From positions 1 through 64,000 of the forward strand of contig QQUU01000067.1 of NCBI GenBank assembly GCA_003385605.1: DNA of 64,000 nt. The letters run 5' to 3'. The DNA is from Bacteroidota bacterium (lineage in GTDB: Bacteria > Bacteroidota > Bacteroidia > Flavobacteriales > Schleiferiaceae). The translations under genes were made by a program, and so were the position numbers. This document shows, in pieces, positions 18,784-27,592 of the stretch. Under the pieces are notes generated by a model. That model saw only the letters and a list, made by a program, of their open reading frames with translations, had not been told where the DNA came from and searched no databases. Numbering within the stretch: the first letter of the stretch is position 1; each line of letters opens with the position of its first letter.

Positions 18784-19954
18784 CGTTCTCATACTTTCAA
18801 ACAAGGTGCCCTACCCTGCCAAGGACGGAAGTTCTATCGCTATGGCTCGCTTACTAGAGAATCTAATTGAAATGGGAGATTGTTCTATCACCTATGGCGC
18901 GATCAATACAGTCAAGCATAGAAAGAAAATTCAAGATTTCCCACAGAACGTTTTGAAGAAAATAGCCCTTAAAACATTCGAGGCAAATACTTCTCCTACG
19001 GTCTTTAACGGAATGAGTAACCTGCTTTTTTCTAAACGTCCATTTCATACGGTACGTTTCCATTTGCCTAAAGTTCAACATTGGCTCAATAGCTTCGAGG
19101 GCGACTCTTTTGATACCGTGATATTGGAAGGCGCTTTTATGGGCGACTACCTTTCGGATGCACAGCGCGTTGGTAAACGAGTTGTTTTACGTGCACACAA
19201 TCTAGAACACCTCATTTGGGAGCGCACCACTAAAAACGAATCGTTTGCATTAAAAAAATGGTACTTGAATCTTCAAGCGCAACGGCTGAAGAAATTCGAG
19301 GAAGTATTAACAAAAGAGGTGAATGCTGTTTGGAGCATTAGTCCGGTAGATTCGAATTGGTTCGAAGCGCTCAACACGAAAACGTTCTTCGTGCCAGTAT
19401 CCGTTCATTCTAAATCTATGTCTGTAGACATCCAAGCGAAAAAGTGCTTCTTCTTGGGTGCTTTAGACTGGTTACCTAATCTTGAATCTGTCGAATGGTT
19501 CTTAACGAATGTTTGGCCCTTAATACATGCTGCAGATCCAAGTATTGAATTTCATTTGGCAGGCAATAAAACGCCCTCACACTTAATGGATGCTAACCTA
19601 CCTGGGGTGACTGTTCACGGAAGAGTTGCTAATGCTGAAGAATTTGCTAAAAATCACGGGGTTAGTGTAATCCCGCTGCTCAGCGGTTCCGGCGTACGAA
19701 TCAAGTTACTAGAAAACGGTTGTCATGGTATTCCAACGGTATCAACGAGCATAGGAGCTGAGGGCTTATATAGTGGATCTGACAATATTCTACCTTTGGC
19801 TGATGATGCAAAATCTTTCGCCAGACAGGTGGTTAGATTATGTACCGATACCCAGAAAGCCAAGGATGTCGCGAAGGCGTTGCACGAGGATATTAGTCGT
19901 AGATTTAGCAGCGCAAATTCCATTGAAGCAATACTCTCCGCATGGCCCAACTAG
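18776..19954 (+). CDS. Glycosyltransferase family 4 (GT-B)
   Basis: Predicted cytosolic GT-B sugar transferase acting on lipid-linked or cell-surface glycans, 393 residues. The real start is the ATG at 18776 (MRNVLILSNKVPYPAKDGSS), which overlaps the lptF stop; the longer open frame upstream is coding for lptF. The N-terminal acceptor half contains LRAHNLEHLIW. The C-terminal donor half contains FFLGALDWLPNLESVEWFL and VSVIPLLSGSGVRIKLLENG, then GIPTVSTSIGAEGL, the E-rich nucleotide-sugar site of GT4 enzymes. The sugar is unknown. Its position right after an LPS transport permease suggests a role in LPS or another envelope glycan. Confidence 0.85.
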   Translation: MRNVLILSNKVPYPAKDGSSIAMARLLENLIEMGDCSITYGAINTVKHRKKIQDFPQNVLKKIALKTFEANTSPTVFNGMSNLLFSKRPFHTVRFHLPKVQHWLNSFEGDSFDTVILEGAFMGDYLSDAQRVGKRVVLRAHNLEHLIWERTTKNESFALKKWYLNLQAQRLKKFEEVLTKEVNAVWSISPVDSNWFEALNTKTFFVPVSVHSKSMSVDIQAKKCFFLGALDWLPNLESVEWFLTNVWPLIHAADPSIEFHLAGNKTPSHLMDANLPGVTVHGRVANAEEFAKNHGVSVIPLLSGSGVRIKLLENGCHGIPTVSTSIGAEGLYSGSDNILPLADDAKSFARQVVRLCTDTQKAKDVAKALHEDISRRFSSANSIEAILSAWPN

Positions 19955-21078
19955 GAGCATATATAGCATTGATAAGTGTAGCCCTAATTGGGTTAACCTA
20001 TGGCCTCTATCCCGCTGTACGATTGATGCGACTTCGCAGATCAAAACAAGGTCCTCAAGATCTTGAATTCCAGCCGGAAGTCTCTATAATTTTTGCTGCG
20101 TACAACGAAAAAGAGGTTATTGAGGAAAAGATTCACAGCATCTACGCCACGAGCTATGACACTAAGAAGATCTCTGTGTTTATAGGCAGTGATCAAAGTA
20201 ACGATGGTACCGACGAGATCATCACCTCGCTTCAATCGAAATACCCAAGCTTGCATCTTTACCGAACCACAGAGCGCACTGGGAAATCGGGAATCATGAA
20301 CATCTTGGCGGAAAAAGCAACAGGTAGTATCCTCATTGCGACCGATGCCAATATCATCTTCAAAGAAGATACGATTGTGCAACTTATCGCATCTTTCCAT
20401 AGCGAAAAGGTTGCCGCAGTAGCAGGAGCGCTGACCTACAGCGGTAAGGCATCAAACAATACAGCCAAGACTGAAGGGGCTTATTTGAACCTGGAAAATG
20501 CCATTCGACAAAGCGAAAGCCAGTGCTTTGGATTTTGCTTGGGTATGGAAGGTGGCCTGTATGCTATTCGCAAGAATTTGTGGAAGCCTATTCCTAAAGC
20601 TACTTTCATGGAAGACTTCTTTCAAACCATGCAGCTTTTGGTCGATGACTACAAAATCGCTTTTAATCCAAAAGCCATAGGTTACGAGGAGGTCAGTACG
20701 TCACTTGACGAGGAGTTCAAGAGGAAAATCAGAATATCATTGGGCAATTTTCAAAATCTGAAAAGATTTAAAAGTATGCTCTTTAAAAAGTTCTGGCCTT
20801 TGGGGTATGCCTTCCTTTTACACAAGGTTCTTCGTTGGTTTACTCCACATATCATTATCGTTTTACTCCTCGCCTTAATATTGAATCCTTTCACCCAGAT
20901 ATACGGCTTGGTCCTACTAGCAATTCTACCCGTTCAGTTTCTGTTGGTTAAATTCAAGATACATGGCCCTATCGCTTACTTTTGTGCCATGAATGCGGCA
21001 ATGCTTATTGGCCACTTTCGTTATTTAAAAGGAGTAAGCTCAAGTGTTTGGGAGCCCACAAAAAGAATTCAAGAATGA
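19942..21078 (+). CDS. Membrane glycosyltransferase family 2 (GT-A)
   Basis: 378 residues. One N-terminal membrane helix (about 5-25) is followed by a GT-A domain: [38 protein letters not shown] (DxD-like metal site), [16 protein letters not shown] and the catalytic EDFFQTMQL. Two or three C-terminal membrane helices end near residue 360. This layout matches processive or lipid-linked GT2 enzymes such as chitooligosaccharide- or poly-GlcNAc-type synthases, but the Q/RxxRW motif is not clear ([10 protein letters not shown] is in its place). It overlaps the previous GT4 gene by 13 bases and the ribB start by ATGA. Confidence 0.88.
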   Translation: MAQLGAYIALISVALIGLTYGLYPAVRLMRLRRSKQGPQDLEFQPEVSIIFAAYNEKEVIEEKIHSIYATSYDTKKISVFIGSDQSNDGTDEIITSLQSKYPSLHLYRTTERTGKSGIMNILAEKATGSILIATDANIIFKEDTIVQLIASFHSEKVAAVAGALTYSGKASNNTAKTEGAYLNLENAIRQSESQCFGFCLGMEGGLYAIRKNLWKPIPKATFMEDFFQTMQLLVDDYKIAFNPKAIGYEEVSTSLDEEFKRKIRISLGNFQNLKRFKSMLFKKFWPLGYAFLLHKVLRWFTPHIIIVLLLALILNPFTQIYGLVLLAILPVQFLLVKFKIHGPIAYFCAMNAAMLIGHFRYLKGVSSSVWEPTKRIQE

Positions 21079-22184
21079 GTTTGAATACCATAGAGGAAGC
21101 CTTAGAAGATATTGCCAACGGTAAAGTTGTTATCGTCGTAGATGATGAAGACCGTGAAAACGAAGGTGATTTTGTGGCGGCAGCCGAATGTGTTACGCCC
21201 GAGATGATCAACTTTATGGCCACTGAAGGGCGTGGGTTGATTTGTACACCAATTTTACCGCAGCGCGCTGAAGAATTGGACTTGCCACCTATGGTTCAAA
21301 ACAATACGGATCCAAACAAAACTGCATTTACAGTAAGTATTGACCGTATCGGCGAAGGATGTACCACAGGAATTTCTGCTTACGACCGCTACATGACGGT
21401 AAAGTCGCTCGTTGACCCTACAATCAAACCAGAACAACTGGCTCGTCCGGGTCACATTTTCCCGCTTATCGCAAAGCCTGGTGGCGTTTTGCGTCGAGTA
21501 GGACATACAGAGGCAGCTGTCGATTTAGCTCGACTTGCCGGGAAAGCACCTGCAGGTGTGATCGTGGAAATCATGAATGAAGACGGTACCATGGCACGTC
21601 TACCCCAACTTAGAGAAATCGCTAAAAAACATCAGCTCAAAGTCATCAGTATTGAAGATTTAGTGGCTTTTAGGATGGAAAAAGAGAGCTTGATCGAATT
21701 GGCAGAGAAAACTGAGGTAGATACGCCTTACGGCCACTTCACGCTACATGCATTCGAGCAAAAGACGAATGAACAGGTCCATATCGCATTGACCATGGGT
21801 GAATGGAAAAAGGAAGATATCGTTCCCGTACGTATTCAAAGTGCGGGCATAGCGAATGATGTTTTTCACTCTTTAACATCGAATGAGGCGACTAATTTCC
21901 AACGCGCCTTGGCCACTATCTCGAAAAGAGGTGCAGGCGCTATCATCTACATGAATCAAGAGCGCAGTGCAAACCGAATCTTGCAGCGTATTCGTCAATT
22001 CAAGGAAGATGGCAAATTAACATCTACTGGTTCCATGAAAGATGCGCGTGATTTCGGTATTGGTGCCCAAATCATTCATCAGCTTGGAATAAAATATATC
22101 GATTTAGTTACGAATAACCCTATCAAACGTGTAGGTGTAGCTGGGTACGGTCTCGAAATAGTCAAAAATTCGGCATTGGAATGA
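21075..22184 (+). CDS. ribB: 3,4-dihydroxy-2-butanone 4-phosphate synthase with degenerate GTP cyclohydrolase II domain
   Basis: RibB makes the four-carbon riboflavin precursor from ribulose 5-phosphate. The start is ATG 21075, overlapping the previous stop. The N-terminal domain (about 1-200) is intact, with [18 protein letters not shown] and [14 protein letters not shown]. The C-terminal RibA-like half (about 210-370) keeps the fold ([26 protein letters not shown]). However, the zinc-site region, normally SECLTGD followed by RCDCG, reads [17 protein letters not shown], with all three cysteines lost. GTP cyclohydrolase II activity is therefore unlikely. This resembles the RibBX variant described in Proteobacteria. 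Another RibA must exist elsewhere if the cell makes riboflavin. Confidence 0.9.
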   Translation: MSLNTIEEALEDIANGKVVIVVDDEDRENEGDFVAAAECVTPEMINFMATEGRGLICTPILPQRAEELDLPPMVQNNTDPNKTAFTVSIDRIGEGCTTGISAYDRYMTVKSLVDPTIKPEQLARPGHIFPLIAKPGGVLRRVGHTEAAVDLARLAGKAPAGVIVEIMNEDGTMARLPQLREIAKKHQLKVISIEDLVAFRMEKESLIELAEKTEVDTPYGHFTLHAFEQKTNEQVHIALTMGEWKKEDIVPVRIQSAGIANDVFHSLTSNEATNFQRALATISKRGAGAIIYMNQERSANRILQRIRQFKEDGKLTSTGSMKDARDFGIGAQIIHQLGIKYIDLVTNNPIKRVGVAGYGLEIVKNSALE

Positions 22185-23017
22185 GAAAGTCAAATTCCAT
22201 CAAACTAGCCTTTAAGTTCTACCGCAACCATAGCTCTGGTATGCGATTAGAGAATCTATTGGCTTTGGTGGCATTTTCAGGCATTCTCGAAACCCTTCCT
22301 ATTCTCGCCTCCCTCCCACTGCTTCGCGCTGTCTTTCTTGGACACGAAATAATTGCGCTCGGCGCTGTTGAAAGTGGTTTGGTGAGCTATAGCATTGGCT
22401 TAGGAGTACTTTTATCACTTCGTTTTTTCATTGGCCGCTGGGCACAATATTCAAATGCTAGCGAGCGTATTGCTTTGCTAACAGAGTTCAGAAAAGAAAC
22501 ACCCGAGGAAGAGCGACAGATCCAAAAAGTCAACTACGGAAAAAGTGTACAAGCGATTAACTTCTTACTTGTAGGTTGGAGCCAATTCATTCCCGGTCTA
22601 CTATTCACACTTCTTGGCCTTTACTTATCTCCAGAATTTGGCGCTATCACTTTGGCGATTATCGCCGTATGGATGCTAGTCATTTCAAAAATTAAACGGC
22701 AACAAGATTTTTGGCATGCCAAAGGAAGTGAGTTGGCAAAAAAAATTGATGTCCTTAATGTTGCCGAATTAGACGAGCTACAAAGCCACCGACTCAAGGC
22801 GGCGAAATGGGATGCTACAAACAAAAACCTCCGCGAATTAGTTATCATCAGTTCGCTAATTGTTTCATTAGTAATCAATAACTCTTTAGGCATGTCGCCA
22901 AGTTTTGATTCCATTTTGATCGTCATTGTCTTTCTACGCGGATTGCAACAGCTGTTTACAGCTTACATCATGTCCCAACAACTTTCAGGGCTCACCAATT
23001 TTCTGGAGAAAGCGTGA
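22181..23017 (+). CDS. ABC-exporter-like membrane domain without ATPase
   Basis: 278-residue integral membrane protein, translationally coupled to ribB through ATGA. Hydrophobic segments lie near 24-50, 60-85, 122-142, 148-168, 222-238 and 240-256. The pattern (LLALVAFSGILETLPILASLPLLRAV at the start, SILIVIVFLRGLQQLFTAYI then a loop ending NFLEKA) resembles the type-1 ABC exporter transmembrane domain up to the point where the nucleotide-binding domain would begin. No Walker A or signature motif follows before the stop. I cannot name a family with confidence. It could be a decayed exporter, half of a split exporter, or an unrelated membrane protein. It is the last gene of the ftsK-led operon. 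Confidence 0.6.
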   Translation: MRKSNSIKLAFKFYRNHSSGMRLENLLALVAFSGILETLPILASLPLLRAVFLGHEIIALGAVESGLVSYSIGLGVLLSLRFFIGRWAQYSNASERIALLTEFRKETPEEERQIQKVNYGKSVQAINFLLVGWSQFIPGLLFTLLGLYLSPEFGAITLAIIAVWMLVISKIKRQQDFWHAKGSELAKKIDVLNVAELDELQSHRLKAAKWDATNKNLRELVIISSLIVSLVINNSLGMSPSFDSILIVIVFLRGLQQLFTAYIMSQQLSGLTNFLEKA

Positions 23018-23080
23018 CCCATGTTCCGTGTTTTTGGGCACGGTGTTTGTACTTTCGTACATAGTTAAAACCAATTCATA

Positions 23081-25132
23081 ATGAAAAAATTCCTAAGCCT
23101 TCTGGCAGCTTCGCTATATCTCGCAAGTTGTCAGACGGACACTGTAGGTGCAGATAATGTTGATATTATCGCAGAGCCAGTAATTGCGCTTCCGATAGGT
23201 GATATCGACCTCACTCTAGACCACCTGCTTGTACCGGACGATTCCCTAATTTTTGACGACAACATGGACTACAAGCTTGTGGTTGCACAAGACTCTGTTT
23301 TCTCGTTGAGCGTTGATGATTTAATTTCTTTACCTGCCCAAAGCCCTGCCACTAGTTCCATCTCTATGGGAACCATCGGAGTGAACAACGTAACCATGAA
23401 TACTGACATTTCATTGGGGACAGTTGCCACGGATGCAGGATTAACCACAATAAATTCAGCGCACGGTAGCAATGCTCCATTCCCAACAATGAATGAGAGT
23501 AATATTGGAACTTACGGTGGTGGTGGATTTGGAACTTTCACAAGTGCATCGTTCTCAGACGGTTCTATGACACTGACGTTGACTAATGACTGGCCTACTG
23601 TTGTAAGTATGGGAGTCGACCTTGTAGACAACACAACAAACAATACCATTCTTTCATTCGCATTATCTAATGCTGCTGCCAATGGCGGTACAGCCTCTGA
23701 TACGGAGAGTCTTGTTGGAAAATCGCTTCCAAACAATATCGGATTCAAAATTACCTCATTGAGCTCTCCGGGTACCGGACTCACTTCAGTGGCTATTGAT
23801 ACAGCAGATGCCTTGACTTTAGATGTAAGCACTGCTGACCTTGCTGTGTACACTGCAGTTACAGCCTTGACTACACAAGATATCTCTAACGACACGCAAT
23901 ATGTCGATTTGAGTACAGGTGGTAGTGAAGAGTTAAGAGAACTCATGTTCAATACTGCAAGTTTTGATTACGAATTCACTTCAACTCTAGCGGAAGATTT
24001 AGAATTAGGCATAGGATTTCCCGGATCTGATAAGAATGGTGTTGAAGTGGATACCACCATTACAATTCCTGCTGGCCAAACAGTAATGGGTGCCATCAGT
24101 CTGGATAACACCATTTTAGATTTGACTACTGATCCTTCACAAGACCACAGTAAACTTCCTATTTCGGTGAGTGCGACACTTGTTGGTTCAGGTAACCAAG
24201 TATCCATTGATAGTTCAGATGCCTTGGATATGACTTTTGAAATGACCAATCTTCAATTTGGGCACATCAAAGGATTCTTTGGTACACAAACTATCACCAT
24301 TGATAATGGGTCTGTACCACTTTCAGTCGATTTCCTTGAGAACTTCGACGGAACAATTACCTTCTCAGAACCATCCATCTCAATGGATATTACTAATTCT
24401 ATTGGTCTTCCTATTGAATTGGCTTTAGATTTCGATTCGTATGCAAACGGAACGGCTTCATCGTTGAATGGCCCTGATTTTGTCTTGCCTTATCCAACTA
24501 TTTTAGGTGATACTGAAACTGGCACATTAACTTTTGACAATACAAACAGCCAGATCACAGATGTCTTTACTCTTCCTAAAGACAGTATTGTATACGGTGG
24601 TGCAGTCAATGTGAACCACGATACGGCCACATTTGGTACGGAGAACTTTGTAACGAATACAAGTGCGATTGCAGGGGACTTATTAATGGAGTTGCCTTTC
24701 ACTATTACGGCAACAGGTTTAGCTTTTGGTGATACCCTCGCTGATGATCTTGATTTGAGTGGTTCAGTTCCGGAAAACATGGAAGTTCAGAGTATTCAAC
24801 TCTTCATGAGCAATACGACCACCCTTCCATTAGAAACCACCGTAGCTCTCAAGTTCTATGATGCGAACTGGAACGAAGTGCATATGGAAACAGTAGATCT
24901 ACTCATTAGCGGTGTTCCAAATGCCAATGGTGTCGTAACGGCACCAAGTACTTCTGATGTTACCATAGACTTAAATGGTGCAGCACTTGAAGCTGTATTA
25001 GGCGCAAAATCAGTAATTGCTGAAGCGACTATGGACACTTATAACGGGGGTTCGGACCCAGTGAAACTGAGAACAGATGCTACCATCGGTATTTCTTTAG
25101 GGGTACAACTTGAAGTAAGTCTAACACTCTAA
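23081..25132 (+). CDS. Large beta-rich surface lipoprotein, unknown function
   Basis: 683 residues. A lipoprotein signal peptide with lipobox LASC (MKKFLSLLAASLYLASCQTD) puts the mature N-terminus at Cys18 or so. The rest is Ser/Thr/Asp/Asn-rich, low in Lys/Arg, with alternating hydrophobic strands and recurring segments of the type VDFLENFDGTITFSEPSISM, which suggest stacked beta sandwiches. No enzyme motif is seen. It is followed one base later by the DUF5723 outer-membrane protein, with which it probably forms a pair. A promoter-like TACTTTCG with one mismatch lies 24 bases upstream of the ATG. I do not recognise a characterised family. Confidence 0.75.
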   Translation: MKKFLSLLAASLYLASCQTDTVGADNVDIIAEPVIALPIGDIDLTLDHLLVPDDSLIFDDNMDYKLVVAQDSVFSLSVDDLISLPAQSPATSSISMGTIGVNNVTMNTDISLGTVATDAGLTTINSAHGSNAPFPTMNESNIGTYGGGGFGTFTSASFSDGSMTLTLTNDWPTVVSMGVDLVDNTTNNTILSFALSNAAANGGTASDTESLVGKSLPNNIGFKITSLSSPGTGLTSVAIDTADALTLDVSTADLAVYTAVTALTTQDISNDTQYVDLSTGGSEELRELMFNTASFDYEFTSTLAEDLELGIGFPGSDKNGVEVDTTITIPAGQTVMGAISLDNTILDLTTDPSQDHSKLPISVSATLVGSGNQVSIDSSDALDMTFEMTNLQFGHIKGFFGTQTITIDNGSVPLSVDFLENFDGTITFSEPSISMDITNSIGLPIELALDFDSYANGTASSLNGPDFVLPYPTILGDTETGTLTFDNTNSQITDVFTLPKDSIVYGGAVNVNHDTATFGTENFVTNTSAIAGDLLMELPFTITATGLAFGDTLADDLDLSGSVPENMEVQSIQLFMSNTTTLPLETTVALKFYDANWNEVHMETVDLLISGVPNANGVVTAPSTSDVTIDLNGAALEAVLGAKSVIAEATMDTYNGGSDPVKLRTDATIGISLGVQLEVSLTL

Positions 25133-25133
25133 A

Positions 25134-26687
25134 ATGACAACAATGAAAAAGTTAATCACACTCTTATCAATTGTCATTACTACAAGTGTAATGGCTCAGA
25201 ATCTGACCACCTTTGGCCTTTCAGGAAACCCTGATAATATTGTCCAAAACCCAGGTGCAGATCCAATGACTAGTTTTCAGTTGCGTTATGCTGGATTTCA
25301 AGCCAATGCAGGATTAAATGCTACTGCTGGGCAACTACTTGGCACGAATGATTTACTTGGCAACATGCTAAGCACAGGTTTATCCTCAACAGATTTCATG
25401 CTCGAAACTAATGTCGTCCTGCCACATCTTGGAATTAAGCTAGGAGATAATTATCTATTTGCTGGTACAGAACTAGACGTTACGTTGAATGCGGCTATCG
25501 ACAATGACCTTATCCATTTTGTGAAATACGGTATGGCGGACGCTTCAGGCTCTTTTGATCCTAACTACAGCGGAGACTTTTCAGATTTAGGCGTTAATTT
25601 CCAAATCAACCAAAACACCTATTTCGGATACCAGCGTGCGCTCATGGATAATAAGCTACGTGTAGGCGCAACCTACACGATGCACAACTACGTGACGGGC
25701 TTCAATGTAAATGCTACCAACTTCAATATTAGTACTTCAGGCAGCGCTGGAGCACCGAACTCATTCGCAGTCAACTACGATGTTGATATCGCTGGAGGTC
25801 TTGATTTTAATAATATTGATAGCCTTCAAAATATTGGTTCAGCAGTTACCCCTGGTGCTGTGATGAACGGTATAAGCGAAAACATCGGAATAGGAAGCAT
25901 GACATCATCTATTGGCTTTGGTTTAACCTACAAACCTGTTCAAAGAGTGGAACTAGCTTTCAGCATGAACGGATTAGGGGCTGAGACTTTGAATTTCGCG
26001 AGTAGAACTTCTAAAACCTGGTCGGGCTCAAGTACTATCGACGGTTTTGAATACACCTCTCAAGCTGGCGATTCTCTATCCGTTAAGGTAGGAGAAGCGG
26101 TAAGCCAGTATACGGAAGACCTGAGTGCATCCATTGGTACCTCTCTGAGTAACGGAAACTACCAACAAACACTTCAGATTGCACAAAACACAAATGCTGC
26201 AGCTAACTTCTTTTTAAACAAGTACAGCTACATTGGTGCTCATTACACTGCGAGATCTAATTCGTTTAGAGATTTCGAATACTTCGGTTTGAATACCATG
26301 ATCTGGCTTGGACGTAACCTTCAACTAAAAGGAGGCTACTACCTAGCGTTAGACGAGACGAACGCAGATATCATCAATGCTGCAATTCAGTTTAGATTAA
26401 CTCCAATCCTACATATTTACGCAGGTTCTAATACGGTTGGTGATATTGCTACAGTTGCGAATTCTTTGATTCAAGACGGCAGCAATCCTCAAATCGGTGC
26501 GGCAACTTCTGGTGTGAATCTTAGCGCAGGTGTGAGTTTAACGGTATTTGATGATAGGTTTAAGGCCGATAAAGATGCACGTAGAAAGGCTAAGGAAGGA
26601 CAAAAGGCTAAAGAAGCTACAGGTCTTACCCCAGCCCAACAAAAGAAAGTAGACGATGCAGCTGCCAATAGCAGCACCAAGAAATAA
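25134..26687 (+). CDS. DUF5723-like outer membrane beta-barrel protein
   Basis: 517 residues. The signal peptide ends near SVMAQ (MKKLITLLSIVITTSVMAQ from the ATG at 25143; ATG 25134 is three codons earlier). The mature protein begins NLTTFGLSGNPDNIVQNPGADP, a start typical of DUF5723 and related Bacteroidota barrel proteins, and it alternates short aromatic strands with Gly/Asn loops (YFGYQRALMDNKLRVGATYT). The C-terminus is unusual: after the barrel comes a charged Lys/Ala-rich tail (DKDARRKAKEGQKAKEATG) of about 40 residues. Function is unknown. It is followed by a strong terminator, so the lipoprotein-barrel pair forms a closed unit. Confidence 0.75.
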   Translation: MTTMKKLITLLSIVITTSVMAQNLTTFGLSGNPDNIVQNPGADPMTSFQLRYAGFQANAGLNATAGQLLGTNDLLGNMLSTGLSSTDFMLETNVVLPHLGIKLGDNYLFAGTELDVTLNAAIDNDLIHFVKYGMADASGSFDPNYSGDFSDLGVNFQINQNTYFGYQRALMDNKLRVGATYTMHNYVTGFNVNATNFNISTSGSAGAPNSFAVNYDVDIAGGLDFNNIDSLQNIGSAVTPGAVMNGISENIGIGSMTSSIGFGLTYKPVQRVELAFSMNGLGAETLNFASRTSKTWSGSSTIDGFEYTSQAGDSLSVKVGEAVSQYTEDLSASIGTSLSNGNYQQTLQIAQNTNAAANFFLNKYSYIGAHYTARSNSFRDFEYFGLNTMIWLGRNLQLKGGYYLALDETNADIINAAIQFRLTPILHIYAGSNTVGDIATVANSLIQDGSNPQIGAATSGVNLSAGVSLTVFDDRFKADKDARRKAKEGQKAKEATGLTPAQQKKVDDAAANSSTKK

Positions 26688-26706
26688 CATCGATATTCAT
26701 TGCGAG

Positions 26707-26735
26707 AGCCCGGCCATTGGTCGGGCTTTTTTTTG
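26707..26735 (+). terminator. Intrinsic terminator after the DUF5723 gene
   Basis: AGCCCG (26707-26712) pairs with CGGGCT (26722-26727) and is followed by eight T. It ends the lipoprotein-barrel unit and lies between convergent genes. Confidence 0.85.
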
Positions 26736-26743
26736 CTCAATTC

Positions 26744-27592
26744 TCAGGAAATAATCTTCCTAAAGCTGTGAAGCGGATTATCTTCTACTTCAAGAACAGT
26801 ATACCTTATTCCATACAGCGCCGATTGCTCTTTAACAAGTTGAATCTGTCCTTCAACAAAAGTGTTTAGTCCTTCTGCATCTTTGAGCGATAGCATGGTC
26901 TTTGTCCCAGTTTCAGCATCGGCTACAAAAGAACCGGCGTAAAATTGAACATCCAGCTCTTCCTCGCGAGAAACTAATAATGCTAGTTTAACGAAATGTC
27001 CAGCATCTACTAAAGCTCCGAGCTGCTTGGTAAAAGCTTGCAAATCCTCGTGGTATACATCTGTCAATACAATGACCTCACTTCTCGGGGGAATCTGAGA
27101 CAAGAGCCGTTCTGTCGCAGCGACCATCGAACCATTTCCAACAGACAGTTCACAGCGATTAGCGAGGTGCAAGAGTAATTGCTCCATGGCATCCTCGGTA
27201 TTCTTGGCCTCGAACAAGACCTCCTCTCCTGCTCTGACATCCAGCAGACCAAGGGCATCTCTTTGTTTACTGAGTAATGCTGCCGATAAGGCAATTTGCC
27301 GAACAGCACAAGACCACTTGGTCCCAGCGCTTCCATGCATGGAAGCGCTGGAGTCCAATAAAAAGTAAGCGCGCAGATTACTCTCTGCCTCGAATTGTTT
27401 AGTAAGATACTTGTCTTGACGGGCCAATACAGTCCAATCAATGAACTTTGGCGCATCGCCTGGGACATAGGCACGATGCTGCGCGAAATCAAGGCTGAAA
27501 CCAAAATCAGGGCTTTTATGCAATCCAGTCATGAACCCGCGTACTTTTTCGCGTGCCCACCAATTCAACCCTATGATTTCTTCTTTATTCAC
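26744..27592 (-). CDS. DUF58 / von Willebrand A-like protein
   Basis: 282 residues. The N-terminal DUF58 hallmark is GLHKSPDFGFSLDFAQHRAY followed by PGDAPKFIDWTVLARQDKYL. The vWA fold carries the MIDAS motif DSSAS (80-84, in LLDSSASMHG), and a later VIVLTDVYHED could supply the third MIDAS position. Such proteins usually work with MoxR AAA+ ATPases in complex assembly or envelope stress, but no moxR is present here. The start is GTG 27592, directly after the TAA of the upstream helical-protein gene. A perfect 28-bp palindrome lies on the MIDAS codons. Confidence 0.85.
   Translation of the reverse strand: MNKEEIIGLNWWAREKVRGFMTGLHKSPDFGFSLDFAQHRAYVPGDAPKFIDWTVLARQDKYLTKQFEAESNLRAYFLLDSSASMHGSAGTKWSCAVRQIALSAALLSKQRDALGLLDVRAGEEVLFEAKNTEDAMEQLLLHLANRCELSVGNGSMVAATERLLSQIPPRSEVIVLTDVYHEDLQAFTKQLGALVDAGHFVKLALLVSREEELDVQFYAGSFVADAETGTKTMLSLKDAEGLNTFVEGQIQLVKEQSALYGIRYTVLEVEDNPLHSFRKIIS
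27324..27351. repeat. Perfect 28-bp palindrome inside the DUF58 gene
   Basis: Two 14-base arms with no spacer, centred on ATGCAT (arm CCAGCGCTTCCATG). It covers codons for about residues 81-90 of the DUF58 protein, just after the MIDAS aspartate. It is the longest spacer-free palindrome I noticed in the window. Confidence 0.9.

Noticed and set aside
20982-21074. Upstream extension of ribB
   Set aside because: It is a shadow of the GT2 coding sequence; the ATG at 21075 overlapping the GT2 stop fits family alignments.
22181-23017. Pseudogene of a full ABC exporter
   Set aside because: The frame is intact, ends cleanly and no ATPase remnants follow before the next gene at 23081.
23026-23043. 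CCGTG/CACGG hairpin as terminator of the ftsK operon
   Set aside because: Only five pairs and no following T-run; too weak to call.
27324-27351. Insertion-sequence end or integron site
   Set aside because: No transposase, target duplication or second copy is seen, and the reading frame passes through uninterrupted.
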